This document shows, one piece after another, positions 22,452 through 34,629 of a stretch of 64,000 nt of DNA. The stretch comes from Oxyruncus cristatus (Eukaryota; Chordata; Aves; Passeriformes; Cotingidae), in NCBI GenBank assembly GCA_013399855.1, contig VXAY01000710.1, forward strand, positions 963,337-1,027,336, read 5' to 3'. Every line of letters begins with the position of its first letter. Within the stretch, counting starts at the first letter, position 1. The position numbers and the translations under genes are program-made. The notes under the pieces were generated by a model. It saw nothing but the letters and a program-made list of their open reading frames with translations. It was not told where the DNA came from and ran no database searches.

Positions 22452-25400
22452 AGCGCAGAATTGATTAAGCTGAAAATGTTTGGAACATGGAATAAATTGA
22501 ATAAAGTCATAAACTAAAGAAATTTTTCTCAAAGTAATAATCTTAGTCAGGAAAAGATCAAGTTATATGTAAAAAGATTAGATTTTTGGAACAGGAAATA
22601 ATAAGATTTTTGTATGTATATCCGTGCAATGTATATGCATTATAAGACTTTCGAGATGCTCTATGAAATCTTTGCACTAAGCCCAGCACAAAATCAAAGG
22701 ATGATTGATCAGAAAACTCAAATGATAACAACCATTTGGACATGACTGAAAAAATCCAAAGAAATGAAGGCTAAGTCTGAGAACATTTTTCTTCCAGGCA
22801 ATGAAGAATCATGACTGTAAAGCCAGATCCAAGACTCAACTCTGCTTTGGCTACCCAGGGAGACAATCTGCTACAGCTGGTATGAGTGCACTGTTTCAAC
22901 TACAGGTGACTCAGAAACTGTTTTCTTGTCCAAAAGGCACAGGTAGCTGATGGTGTCAGTGCAATTCTATTAGGAACCTTGACGAAACAGAACAGGTCTG
23001 CGTGGCTGTATTGACTTCATCTGACACCGAGTCAAATGTCTCACAAGTGAGCTGCTGGGATGATCCCAGCATGTGCCTGGGCTCCAAGATTCCTCAGAGA
23101 TCCCACACACCTTTCAGTGTTTTGAGATTGCCACTGGCCTAATGCCTTGGGGCTATCAATGCCGATAACTGTGAGGAGGAAGACTGGAAGTGGAACCTTG
23201 GAGCTGGACAGTAGGAGTATGTCAGCATTTCTGAAATATTTAATGTCAGACAATTTTTAGTACTACAATTAAAAAATTGCATTGAAAACACGTATATTCT
23301 AAAATTACTTACACAAATAAAATTATAGATGTTCCAATATATTTTTTAAATATTTTAAAATTTCATTATAAATGAGATACCTTAGTTATCCAGTAATAAG
23401 TGATTTATAATATATGTGTGCAAAAAGAAGACAATTCCACTGGCAACCATAGAAACATGCTCAAGCTTATATTCAGTTACAGTGTAACAGCATTTTCATG
23501 CCCTCTAGCTGACTGACATTTACATTACAGTTACATGGAGCATTTGCTACTAATACACGAAAGGTTACATGTTGTATTGAATATTTTTGCACAATGAGCA
23601 CATGATTGGATATCATGGTTTTTTCTCTATTAAAATTGAGGTAGGTGAAGCTAAGATAAATGCTGCTAAATTTGCATCCAGGTTTGAACACAAATTAATG
23701 AGATGGAAGAAAACGCTTGGGTGTGGGTTTTGATTGGGTTTTCTGTCAACTTGAGAATAGATCTTGAAAACTTAGAAGTGATCATGTTTTTAGATTTATC
23801 AGAAACATATATGGTCTCACACACCAGAAATAAACCTAAGACTGAATTCAAAGCAGTTTCTCTGAAGACAAAGAAATGAAGCATTGAAAAACTGTAATTC
23901 AGATTACCCAGAGTATCCCAAGTGGAGATTATTCAGAGGATTCTATACTGGAAGTATGATATGAAGATGACAGTTTTGTACTGTGTGGTAGATAATGTGA
24001 TTAGAGTGAGAGTTCTAATTACCTCTTGAGCGAAGGAATATCCATAACAAGAATAATTCATAGTATCAAGTTTGAAAATATTTGCAAATGAACAGCATGC
24101 ACTTAATTAATTAAAAGCATGTAGAAATGAAAATTGTCATTTAAAATAATAAAAAAAAAAGTTTCATTTAAACTACCTCAGCATTACCTGGCATGTGTTT
24201 CAACTGGTGGCTGAGTTATATTTCTAAGCATTCAGAGACTGATTCCATTTATTTAGCTTAAGTGGTTTTTCAGCCCAGGTTAGAAATTTCCCAGCCCCTG
24301 GGAATGAAGTAGGAAATTTGAGACAATAGTTTTTTTCAGCTTCATGGTACCTAAGAATGCAAGCTAATTCTCATTTTCAGCATATCTATTTGCTGGATGG
24401 TTTATTCTTTCTATTTTGCAAGATACTATGATATGATGAACAATATGCACTTCAGTGACTGCATCTTACAAATTATTTTATCGCGTGGAGGATTTATCCT
24501 CTGGAAAGGGTTGTGTGGAAGGGAAGATTGCAATTTCAATGACTGTTCTTGCTGAAGAACATACTTTCAAATATGTTTTCAAACACATTTTTGAATTAGT
24601 GTTCCACAAGATAGCCTTACCGAAGTTGCTGAGGGTTATCTTGTGGCTGTACTGCCTCCAGTCTGTTTCTGAAAGAGGGATCAGAAACTCAAACACCTAA
24701 GACACAACAGAACAAATTCAGACTTTGCTTTTCCTTTCCCCTCCTCACTGTCCTTCTCTCTGTTGAGAGTCTGGGCACAATAGTCTTCTGCTAAGGGAAA
24801 ATTTGAACTGAAAAGTACAAAATAATGAATGTCTTGCACAACAGTAAGAGCATTATTTTTTTGTCAGAACTCCACATGCAATGAAGAGAGAAGCTTGGGG
24901 AAGAAGACACTTTAAAGCAAATTAGTGATGTTTCATAGGTTATTTTTTGTCTTTTTTTTTCCCCCCAGCATGGCAGTGCTCTACACTTCTGTAATATTGG
25001 TTTCTGTAAAGGTTTTCTTATATAGAGCACTGGCTGCTTGTTTTCTTTGCACACTCATTCCTTTTAGTCAGGTGTAAGTAAAATGTACATTGAATAACAA
25101 TATTTGTGTGACCCAACATTTTGAGAAGACACCTAATAGGCTTTCTTTCACTGCAGTTTTAATGCACCTGTATGTAGACCTGTAATCTCCCAGTCACTGG
25201 ACTCAGTGGAAGAGACTTTCAGACACAATGAGGAATGTTGATGTACTCTGATGGTTTATTCTGTGGCTAAAGAGTTTACAAGGGTCTTTAAGGTAATGAA
25301 CTATGACAGCATTCAAATATTGTTCTCCAGACCTGCAGCACAAACACATTTGTGGTGGGTCATGAATATATATATATACCAGAAACTCTTACGTACCATA

Positions 25401-26065
25401 AACTCAGACATATTAACAATGCATTACTACACTACAGAGGTGTTTGTAATGTAAAACAGAACACTGTGTAGACTAGATGATGATAATTACATAGTGTGGT
25501 GTCTTAGGGGGCTTCAAAATGCAGTATGACCTAAATTAATTTGTCATGTTGAATCCCAGGCACAATGAAAATCCAGGTAAGTTAAAATACTCTATCTGCA
25601 TATTCATCACAAATCTACCTTACATCTCCTGAAATTACATAGGAGGAAAAACTTGATTCCAGAGTCCTTAGAGTGGTGAAACACCAGCTTTTGGAAGTTT
25701 GTCTGCTGCAACTGAGAGGTGACCTTGGAGTAACAGAGCCAGCACTTGCTGCCGAGTCAATCATTGCCATTATCACACTTTGGCTGCAGCTTGCAGGAGC
25801 ACTGTAATATTGTCACTCCTGGCAGAATTCCCTATATGCATTAGTGTGAAATAGTATATAAAAAGCCTGTATAGTCAATAAAGATGTAAAGTCTGGAAAA
25901 ATTGTAGGAAAACATGGTTAATTTGCTTAGTTCCCTGGGCTCATTAAATTGGCTCAATGACTGGATTTAAAAAAACTGAGCTGGTATATCAGCCCCAAAA
26001 AATCTTTATGCCAAAAACAGCAGCAGTGTACTTTATAACTCCTCTGCTATATTTCCCTGTGACAT

Positions 26066-26080
26066 ACTGCCCTCTTGTGC
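26066..26080 (-). promoter_or_regulatory. CTCF-like motif (minus strand)
   Basis: The reverse complement reads GCACAAGAGGGCAGT, close to the vertebrate CTCF core CCACNAGRGGGCAG. It differs from that core only at the first position. It lies in unique DNA and not in a repeat. Motif match alone does not prove binding. Confidence 0.4.
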
Positions 26081-26299
26081 ATTAGTAGCTGTTTTATGGA
26101 GATAATCTAAGAGCAAGTTATCCATTTATCATCTCTAAAATGTAGGTCTATAGGGATATGAATATGAGAACTTGCAAAACATTCCCCAGGGCACAAGGGA
26201 CAGAAGGAATATGTAATAAACAAAAGTTCTCAGACTGTCTCTTGATCTCCTTTGATGTTTTCTATTTTTATCCAGAATTAATACAACTTCTTAGCACAT

Positions 26300-26390
26300 G
26301 ATGGAGAGGTAGGAGAAACTGAACTTGTCCTGCCTAGAGAAGTGAAGATCAAGAGGAGATCCTACTGCTGAGGGGGAAAGCAGAGAATAG
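26300..26390 (+). mobile_element. Eroded CR1 scrap
   Basis: 'gaactt' to 'ctactgctg' aligns base by base with the CR1 ORF2 C-terminal stretch 'ttgttcagcctggagaagag' and the bases after it, at roughly two-thirds identity by eye. Both ends are lost. It is an old CR1 remnant. Confidence 0.55.
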
Positions 26391-28395
26391 ACTGGTAAGC
26401 TGAGGGAGGAGGAACTCCCTCAGGACCAGCAAGGTTTTCTGTTACCTGGGAAGCCAGTAAGTTATCTGGAATCAAGCTGGATGTTTTGTAAAATGCTTTC
26501 CCATGTGGCCTAGTCATCTTCATTTTTTCTCTGTTGAAAATGTCAAAAACTCTCTATGACAGCATAAAAATTTTACATTTAAAATCCCTTTTGATTATCT
26601 GTGGAAAAAGCACTACAAGGAGGCTTCTGTAACCTTAGAGCTCCAACAGAGAAGTAACACTTTCATACCTGGGGTTCTGTGCCTGTGTCACTGATATTTG
26701 TTTTGTACAAAATGGAAATTCTTCAAGCAAGAGAGATTGTGCTCCTTTAGATTTTTCTAGCCTGGCAAGAAGGTCACTTTTCTGCTTGAAGGTTGATGTT
26801 GAATCAAGCCTCCCCAGACAAGAGAGAAATAAAAAAAGGGAGCTGGAATTGAATGATGACCATTAAGCTATGGGTAAAGAATGCCCTTCTCTTTCACATT
26901 TATTGGACAGATGATTCTCAGGAATGCTCTTCAAGTGCCACAGTTGAAATGAACAATATTTTCACCATAATAGGTTAGGTGAGAGCTGCAGCTGCAGTTA
27001 CTTATGTTTGGCAAGGATTAGTTGTGCTGAGGCAAGCCCTGTGGCAGAAATAAGAGGACACAAAAAGTACTGCATCTCAGTTTAGTCTGTCGAGTTTGAC
27101 ACAAAGCATTTAAGTGGCCACATTGGATCCCAACATCTTTTTGTTGATATAGCCCCCACTGTAAAAATAACCTCTGAAAAGACATTGAGGCTTTGGTGTT
27201 TTTCAAAAATGTTATACTGTCTTTGGATTTAAATTAGAAAACTATCTGATAATTTAAAAGTAAACCATATTTCCCTTACATTCCCTGTGGAAATGTTTGG
27301 CCCTCTAACCCTTATGAGAAAGGTAAAAAAGATAGTAACAGCTATTCTACCATCATAGTTGTGTACCACACCTCTATGAAAGTGTTAGGTAATTTATCAG
27401 AGCTTTCAGAAACACAACAGTATAGATTTCTATTATTATTCTTGTACTCTAAAGAAAACCGTCCTTGGCAATAGAATAAATGGTGATTTGGAGAAGAAAG
27501 AAAATTTTTTTATGTAAAGAATAATTATTCAAAATACATGGGGGAAACCTTTATTCTACACATTATATACCACACAGTATATACTATAAAAGGCCATTAA
27601 GAACCTTAACAATGACAGTTTACTAGGGACTGTGTTTTTGCAGCCTTAAAAGTGATTTAATAGCTGTGGATGAATTCATTGTCAGTCTAATATCTGACAT
27701 CTATAGCAACACAAGTCTTGTGAATTTAACATAGAAATCATTACTTCATTTTGGTCTTTTGGAAAAAAAGGTCATTAAAGCAACAGTGTGTACTGTGGTG
27801 ATGTGGGACAACCACTGACAACAGTAGTCTTCTAAACATTCTCATTCTTTGCTAGCCACTGCCATCACCCTCTGAAGCAATTTCAATTCACGGGGAAGCT
27901 TTTTTGGCTGAAAAGGCCTACATACATTTTATGTATCTGCCAAGTACAAAACCATGTATAATAAAAGGTGGAAAACTGGTGGTTAAGTCAGGCTGCTTGT
28001 GAGATTACTGCCGCTGAACAGGAACTAGAAGTGACGTGAAAACAGCGGGAGGGTTGTCTAGCTCAGGTTAAAGTGTGTAACAGGGCCATGTCTGGAACCT
28101 GAAAGGTGGAAGTCTTGAACTCCAACCATCTCTCTGGTTTTAATAGCAAAGGGACTGGATTCTGTCTGTCCCACAATGCAGCAGTAGCAAAAAGGCTCTG
28201 AGTCCTCCAGAAGATAATTCAGAGCAGAAGTCTTGCTTACTACTGTCTTTAAAAGAATCCTAGAGACATCAACTTTCTAATTTAAAGATCTTTGTTAGGT
28301 GTCTAAAATTTTACCAAAGTTTTAGCAAAATGAATTCTGACAGTTCATGCAACATCCCCAAGCTCCTAGTTCATTTCAAAGCAATATAATTAGTA
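26391..28395. other. Unique non-coding stretch
   Basis: No gene or repeat recognised. A poor frame at 27,018-27,206 on the minus strand is not supported. Confidence 0.5.
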
Positions 28396-28985
28396 CTCAC
28401 AGAATCACAGAATGTGCTGAGTTGGAAGGGACCTAGAAGGATCATTGAATCTAACTCCTGGCCCTGCACAAGACCGTCCCCAAGAGTCACACTATGTGCC
28501 TGAGAGCATTGTCCAAACGCTTGTTGAACTCTGTGCCATGACCACTTCCCTGGGGAGCCTGTTCCAGCACCCAATCACCCTCTGGGTGAAGAACTTTTTT
28601 TCTAATATCCACCCTAAGGCTCCCCTGACACAACTTCAGGCCATTGCCTTGGGTTCTGTCACTGGTCACCACAAAGAAAAGATCAGTGCCTGCCCCTCCT
28701 CTTCCTCTCACAAGGAAATTGCAGACTGCAATGAGGTCTCCCCTCAGTCTCCTCTTCTCCAGGCTGAACAGACCCAGTGACCTCAGCCGCTCCTCATACG
28801 GCTTCCCCTCAAGGCCCTTCACCATCTTTGTTGCTTCATGACTCGTGTTGAAGACAGAGGCAAAGGAAGTGTTAAACAGTTCTGCCTTGCCTCTGTCCCT
28901 GCTTGTGAGGTGACCATCCTCATCCTCTAACGGGCCATTCATTAAGGGGGTTTGGTGGTAAGTAAAGTCCATTAATATAATTCTC
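28396..28985 (-). mobile_element. CR1 LINE with internal deletion (minus)
   Basis: The plus strand opens with 'ctcacagaatcacagaatgt' (the CR1 3' terminus) and runs through 'gagttggaagggacc', 'ttccctggggagcctgttcc' and 'ctcctcttctccaggctgaa' to about 28,832. The element does not continue there with the preceding RT. The minus strand instead reads 'LTSRDRGKAELFNTSFASVF' (28,915-28,856), which belongs to the linker between endonuclease and RT far upstream in ORF2. The join lies at 28,830-28,845, and the whole RT is missing. One open frame of 167 codons spans both parts, so the deletion kept the frame. The subfamily is the same as the copy at 14.4 kb. It cannot transpose by itself. Confidence 0.92.
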
Positions 28986-31900
28986 TCCAAAAGTTTTAAA
29001 TCAGTGAATGTTATTTTCAGAAGGCACTTCAGACATAATTTTGGTAACAGAAATAAATTCTGACATCTTCACTGTACTGCTCTTTTGCGTGTTTAGCAAG
29101 AGATTTGTCACAAGAAGTTCTCTTCAATTGTCATCAATTTCAAGCTGTGTTTGGGGAAGACCCAGTGCGAAATAAGATAAAGATTGTAAGCCCAGGAGTA
29201 ATAAAATAAATCCCTGAAGTTAGTGTTAAGTTTTGACCTGTAAGTTGATAAATCTCCAGTACAACTGGAAAACAACGGGGATTAAATATTGCACCAAACC
29301 AAATAATAAAAGATGCTCTAGTATCTTAATTTAAAACAAAACACAACAAAAAAAGAACAAACCTAAAAACTTACCTTTTTACTGGAATTAAACAACAGCT
29401 CATTTATGCTATGATGAAATAGTGAAAGCAAAGCTGCCGCTATTGTAAGTATTTTTAGTAATTTGTTTTATGCAAATATGTGCTTATTTTATGCATAACT
29501 TTTTGCCCAGCTCTGAAAAAAACTGTGTCAGTGTTTAACCTTATTTTGTGCGTGTAGTTATACTGACTATTCTTGAGAATCAGAGCCATTGCACACAGCA
29601 GAAATTGGCTCCGTCCTGAAACTTTGCTATGAACAATTTGGCATCATCTTCTACTGTCACTTATCTACTACTGCACATTTGTTCTGCAAATATATTGTCT
29701 GGCCTGTGAAGTGAAATCTGTTCAATAACACAAGTAATTGGTAAAATCACATTTTCTTCCGGCAGAATACATAACATTTCCAATTACAGAGCTTATTTAC
29801 TCTCTGCTTTCTAAGCTGCTTATTATGACTATTAGTAATCTTGTGGTAGGTCATAGGTTTCAAAAAGGTGGTGTTTATTAAAACCTAGTCTGGCTGCCAA
29901 ATAAGAGTGGATATTTACATATCATGAAACTAACTCAGTGACCTGTTGTCTGGGTCCAGATGTACAAAATGAAGCAGCAGTCAAGCTCAGAGTGCTAATA
30001 TGCATGAAGAAATCCTGGGAATAAGAGGTCTACAACTCACTAATGCTGTATTTATGTTTGCTATTATGGGTTAAAATAACTTATACTGTGAAATGTGGTG
30101 AAACATGACAGATGCCTTTGTGTTTCAAGAAACAAAATATTTATTACAAATGTTTGTAACATGACCATAACCTAAATCTCCCCTAAAAAGTTTTTAAGTG
30201 CAATTTACCTTCTTATGACAAAGAATGATGATGACAATGTTCTTTGAAGGACACGGCCACCCTGGGGGATATTTTGCTGCACAGCTCACCTCTGCTGCTG
30301 CAAATGTGCCCCAGGGTGACTGCCTGAACCAGGCAGGGCTGAGGAAACACAGAAGATGACTCTGGGACATACAATAAATCTATTTTGTGGCAGGAATCAG
30401 GAAAACTAAGCCTGTGAAATGGTTTAGTTAACCTTTTGTTTTGAAATAATAAATATCTCAGTTCTGTCACTGTTTTTAGTGGAATAGAGGAATTTAGCAT
30501 GGACTCCTTCCAAAACCAGATGTATCTCTTCTTTTTGTTAAAATCATTAAACTCCACTCACATATTTTCATGTGATGTAGCATACTCTTCTAATTCCAGC
30601 TATGCAGATGAATAGGTTGAGGTTTTCTTTTCATGCCAGGCTTACTTTAATGGAGGTAGTTCTGAGGTTTGTTGTAAAACAGGTATCAAACATTTGTGTG
30701 CCTCAGGTTGAAAGAGACATTTTACAATGTGGAAAGTGACTCTTCCAAGAAGAGACTCATAGTTGGAGGGCTCTGTAGTTTGATGAAAAACATTGCAGAG
30801 TTTCATAGTCACATCTGAAGAACACACTGCCTATTAAATGTTCCAAGCAATTCCGAAGTGTATTCTCTTTGATTGTATGCCCTCCCAAGCACTACTTAAC
30901 ATAGGTGATGTCGAAATCAGCCTCATTTTACTGACATAGTTACATTACTGTGGTAGCAGTAGGTAGCATCATTGGTGGGTGCACTCCAGAATGGGCTGGG
31001 GTTCCTCTTTTCATATGTAGCTCTGTCACATATTTTCAGGCCATTTGCTGTCAGCAGGATCACTCTGGCAGAATTGTTTACTGAGTTCAAAAGAAGCAAA
31101 AGATGGAATAAAACCCAGTTTCAAGTTTGCTGTTGTTAGTAAGGTTGGCCAATAAAAATCTGAGAAACACAGAGACAGTGAAGAGCAGAGCTTTTGATTG
31201 AAGTGCTGCACTTTTTTCCTGCTTCACAGGATCATATTGTTGAGACAGTATCACATTTCAGTGTTTGCCAATGGGAACATTTATATCGATGCACAGGTTT
31301 CATGCATGAACAGGCTGTCTTTGCAACTTTGTCAGAGAGGGACTGAGAAGATAACGTGGTAGAAAGCAAGAAAGAATCGCTGGTCTGTACACACTGCTGC
31401 AAAAACAATATCTTAGATCAAGTATCTCTGGAGAAAATTCAAAGGGAAAATATTATTATTAAAAGAACACTTGCCCTGAAGGAGTCTTATTTGCCAAATG
31501 GAAATGGATGATTGAACCATACCCAAGAGCAGTGGTGAAGATTGCTATTGCATCTGTTAGCAGTTTCGTTCCTGTAATGGCCAGATGTCCTAGCTAAGTA
31601 TCACACAGGGATATAATTCTTGCAGCAATCTTGTCATTCTATATTCCAGTGGTTTCATAAAGACAGGCAAAAGGTGCTGACTTTTAGAAAGGCTGTTGGT
31701 TCTTCCAACAACTGTTTCTTCATGGCTCTGCATAAAATGTTAATTGCCATGAAATTTGTTGAAGGCTTCAGCCCTCATAATGAAACAGGAACAGTTACTG
31801 GACTAATTCATAACACTATGTTTAGCTGTAGATCTTTCATTAGTGTTTTGAGATAGTGAAATTATAACAAGAAAAAAGTGTAGTTTTCCATTCAGAATTA

Positions 31901-32179
31901 GCCACATGCAGTCTTATCTGTTTACTTAAGCACTTGCATAGTCCCCTGCACATACTATCCGAACCCAGACTGTATTTACCTGTATTACTTTTGAAACTTT
32001 TTTTCTTTAGCATGTGGGTGAAATAGGTGAGAATTATTTCAGTGGGGAGGGAGTCAAGGAGAACAGGACTATCCGTAACTATTCAGAAAGATCAAAAATG
32101 CTTTTGTAGTTTTCAATAGGTATTCATCTGCTTGTCCATCTCTGATATGCTTCTCTTTTGGTTTTGAGAAAACTCAGAA
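28986..32179. other. Unique AT-rich stretch
   Basis: No gene or repeat recognised. It includes an octamer-like ATGCAAAT at 29,470-29,477, which is expected by chance in AT-rich DNA. Frames at 30.2-30.6, 30.7 and 31.7 kb have no supporting features. Confidence 0.5.
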
Positions 32180-33475
32180 GCTCACAATTAAGCCAAGGAG
32201 GTCATTTGCTCCACCTATTTCCCTGGCTTGTAAAGAGAATGAACTGGGTTTATGTTTCCAGGAGAGGTTCTTGAAAAAATCCCAGCACACTAGCTCCTTT
32301 ATCTTCCATGAAAGCTTCCCATGGAACCCCTCCCATACAAGCTCTGAGTGAGCTGGCATTTGCTCTTCTAAAATCTAAAACTTTTGTCTTAGTACAAACT
32401 TTCAGCATGCTCAGCAGGATCCCAAACTCCATATTATTGTGATCACTGCAGCCAAGATTAATCAAGATAATACAAAGTAGATTTTCTTGGTTTGTGAGTA
32501 GCAAGTCCAGCAGGACCTCATTTCTAGTTAGCACATCTGACATTTGCATGAGGAAGCAGTCCTCTATGTATTACAGGAACTCGATCGATGACATGTGAAC
32601 GACTCAGTTGTTTTTTCCAACAAATGTACATTCAAGGTCCTCCTTACCGTGGAGGTTCTTCTCTGCCTGTCTTTACGAAACAGTATAGCCATCCATGATG
32701 ACCCTCCAGTCAAGTGAGTTGTCCCACTGTGTTTCAGTTAATCCTATGAGATCATAACTTTCTGGTTGAGTGTAGAGCTCCAATTCTCCCTGTTTGTTCT
32801 CCAGCCTGTATGCGCATGTATGCATATGGTCGAGATGGTTGGTCTTCTGGTTCTCATGTTGGGAGGTAGCTAAGGAACATACGTGCTCTTGTTTGTCTGA
32901 CTTATTCCTGGATTGGTTGCAATGCCACGAGTATTGCCACCTTGAACCCTGTCCCCCAAGTCCTTCAGTTTAAAGCCCACCTCACCACGGTGGCCAGCCT
33001 GAGGTGAAAGATTCCCTTGCCTCTTCTAGAAGAGTGGGTCTCATCCCTTCCTAACAGGTTATAGTCATCATAGAATCTCCTATTGCCATAAAAGCCAAAA
33101 CCCTCATGACAACACCAGCCACAAAGCAAGAAGTTGAATTGCATTATACATCTATTTCTAGCTGCACACTTTCCTCTAACTGGTAAAATGAAAGAAAAGA
33201 TGTCTTGGGCACCAATACTTTATGCTTGTACTGCCAGGTCTTTGTAGTCTTCCTTGACTCTGCCCAGGTTCCAGCTTGTAGTGTCATTCATGCCCCCATG
33301 AAAGAGAGGCAATGGAGAGCAGTCTCCACTCTTGATAAGTAGTGGCACCCTCTCGGCAACACCTTTCACCTCAGCTCTGAGAAGGTAGCACACCTCTCAT
33401 GACTCCCTGTCAAGCTGGCAAGTGGAAACCTGAGTGCTCCTTAACAGAGAATCAACAACTATGAACACTTGTCTT
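32180..33475 (-). mobile_element. CR1-type LINE 5' half: ORF1 esterase and endonuclease
   Basis: An old minus-strand LINE copy carrying the part of CR1 that is usually lost. Right to left: ORF1 C-terminal esterase-like (SGNH hydrolase) domain, with block I degraded to 'VDSLLR' (near 33,465), block III as 'HGGMNDTTSWNLGRVKEDYK' at about 33,305-33,245, and block V as 'GRDETHSSRRGKGIFHL' at about 33,050-33,000, so the Asp and His of the catalytic dyad are still readable. There is an in-frame stop after 'DLAVQA' (about 33,230). ORF2 follows, with a heavily stopped endonuclease start near 32,820-32,690 and then 'LDLLLTNQENLL' and 'LGCSDHNNMEFGIL' (32,510-32,410), the C-terminal SDH motif of AP-endonuclease-type LINE nucleases. 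RT and 3' UTR are absent. It is a pseudogenic relic. Confidence 0.85.
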
Positions 33476-34065
33476 TTTGCAGTATCCACTGTGTTATTGG
33501 TATATTCTATATCCTATAAACAAGTTTAACTTTTTTAATTTGATAATCATTCAAAATAATTTATTTTTTTCAAACTTGTATTATAACTCAAAAATATTAT
33601 TAACAATGAGACTATTCCCAGATGAAATTTCTAAACCTGGCATATGACTTGCATGGAGCACATCTGCCAAGGCAAGGGGCAGCTGTAGGTCCAGGCTAAG
33701 TGGGCAGCTGTCAAAGGCAACTGCAGAGAGACATGAAAATGACAGTGATGGTAGAGAAGCTCCCCCAGGCACTACCTGGTCTGTTGAGATTATATGATCT
33801 TATTAGCCTCAATAATGAGAAAATTTATCCCACTCCCTGTCTTTGTTTTCCCTCATCCTCCTGCTGATAGACAGAGGAGGTCTGGAAACATACCAGCATG
33901 GAGCCGGAGACTGACTGCTCTTCCCTTCATCTCCCTTCACTCAGGCAGACAGAAAGTCCAAGAAGGTGTTTGGAATTTTATCCTCAATAGTTTTGATTCA
34001 CTGCTGTAAAACCTTGAGTCTGTCTGTGACAAAATAATTATATTATTATATCACTTCTGTACCTC
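33476..34065. other. Short unique spacer
   Basis: No feature recognised between the LINE relic and the following LTR. Two short frames (63 and 71 codons) are unsupported. Confidence 0.45.
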
Positions 34066-34629
34066 TGTACTGGTTTGGCAAAGATACAGATATTTTTCTT
34101 CATAGTATGAGAATTGTGTTTCTGGTCTGTGATTAAAATAGCATTGGTAACTTATGAATTCTTTAGCCATTGCTGAGCAGTGCTTGCACAGTATCAAGAT
34201 TTTTTCTGTTTCTCACACCTCCTCACCAGAAAGTAGGCTGAGGGAGCTCATGAAGTTGCGAGGAAACACAGCTGGGACAGCTGATCCCAACTGATGACAG
34301 GGATACTTCGTATTATGCAACATCATGCTCAACAATAAGACATGGGGGAAAGAAGGGGTAAGGGGAAGCATTCACAGATGCGGTGTTTTTCATCACAAGT
34401 AGTTGTTATGTGTGACTGGGCTCTGCTTTCCTGGGGATGGCTGAACACTCACCTGCATATGGGAAGTGATGAATGAATTCTTATTTTACTTTTCTTGCAT
34501 ACCCAGCTTTTGTTTTACCTATTAAACTGTTTGAACAATTTTTCTCACTTTTCCAATTCTTTCCCCCATGTGACTGGGAAAGAATAAGTAGCTGGGTGGG
34601 GCTGAGCTGCCAACTGGGGTTATCCTGCA
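34066..34629 (+). mobile_element. ERVL-like solo LTR (plus)
   Basis: The same family as the copies at 6.8 and 50.1 kb, in plus orientation. It starts 'tgtactggtttggcaaag' and includes 'ccattgctgagcagtgcttg' and 'cacagctgggacagctga'. A polyadenylation signal ATTAAA is at 34,521-34,526 in 'ttacctattaaactgttt'. It ends near 'gccaactggggttatcctgc'. The TATA region is decayed ('caacaataagacatg'). No matching 5-bp flanks are visible (ACCTC left, ATGGC right), so the ends have diverged or one boundary is off by a few bases. There are no internal viral genes. Confidence 0.85.

Larger units (their letters stand above)
19162..26065. other. Long unique AT-rich stretch
   Basis: No gene or recognisable interspersed repeat over nearly 7 kb, apart from the small repeats listed separately. 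The parts at about 20,160-20,560 and 22,790-23,230 are less AT-rich than their surroundings and have no open frame. They could be conserved non-coding DNA, which cannot be judged from one sequence. Short frames of 60-100 codons near 21.5, 22.2, 24.5 and 24.9 kb lack support. Confidence 0.5.

Noticed and set aside
28487..28990. 167-codon minus-strand frame
   Set aside because: It is CR1 ORF2 remains joined by an internal deletion, not a host gene.
29461..29500. Octamer motif and AT-rich words as a regulatory element
   Set aside because: ATGCAAAT and similar words are expected by chance in AT-rich DNA of this length.
30213..30557. 114-codon minus-strand frame
   Set aside because: No recognisable motif and no splice or promoter context. 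It is within what is expected by chance over 64 kb.
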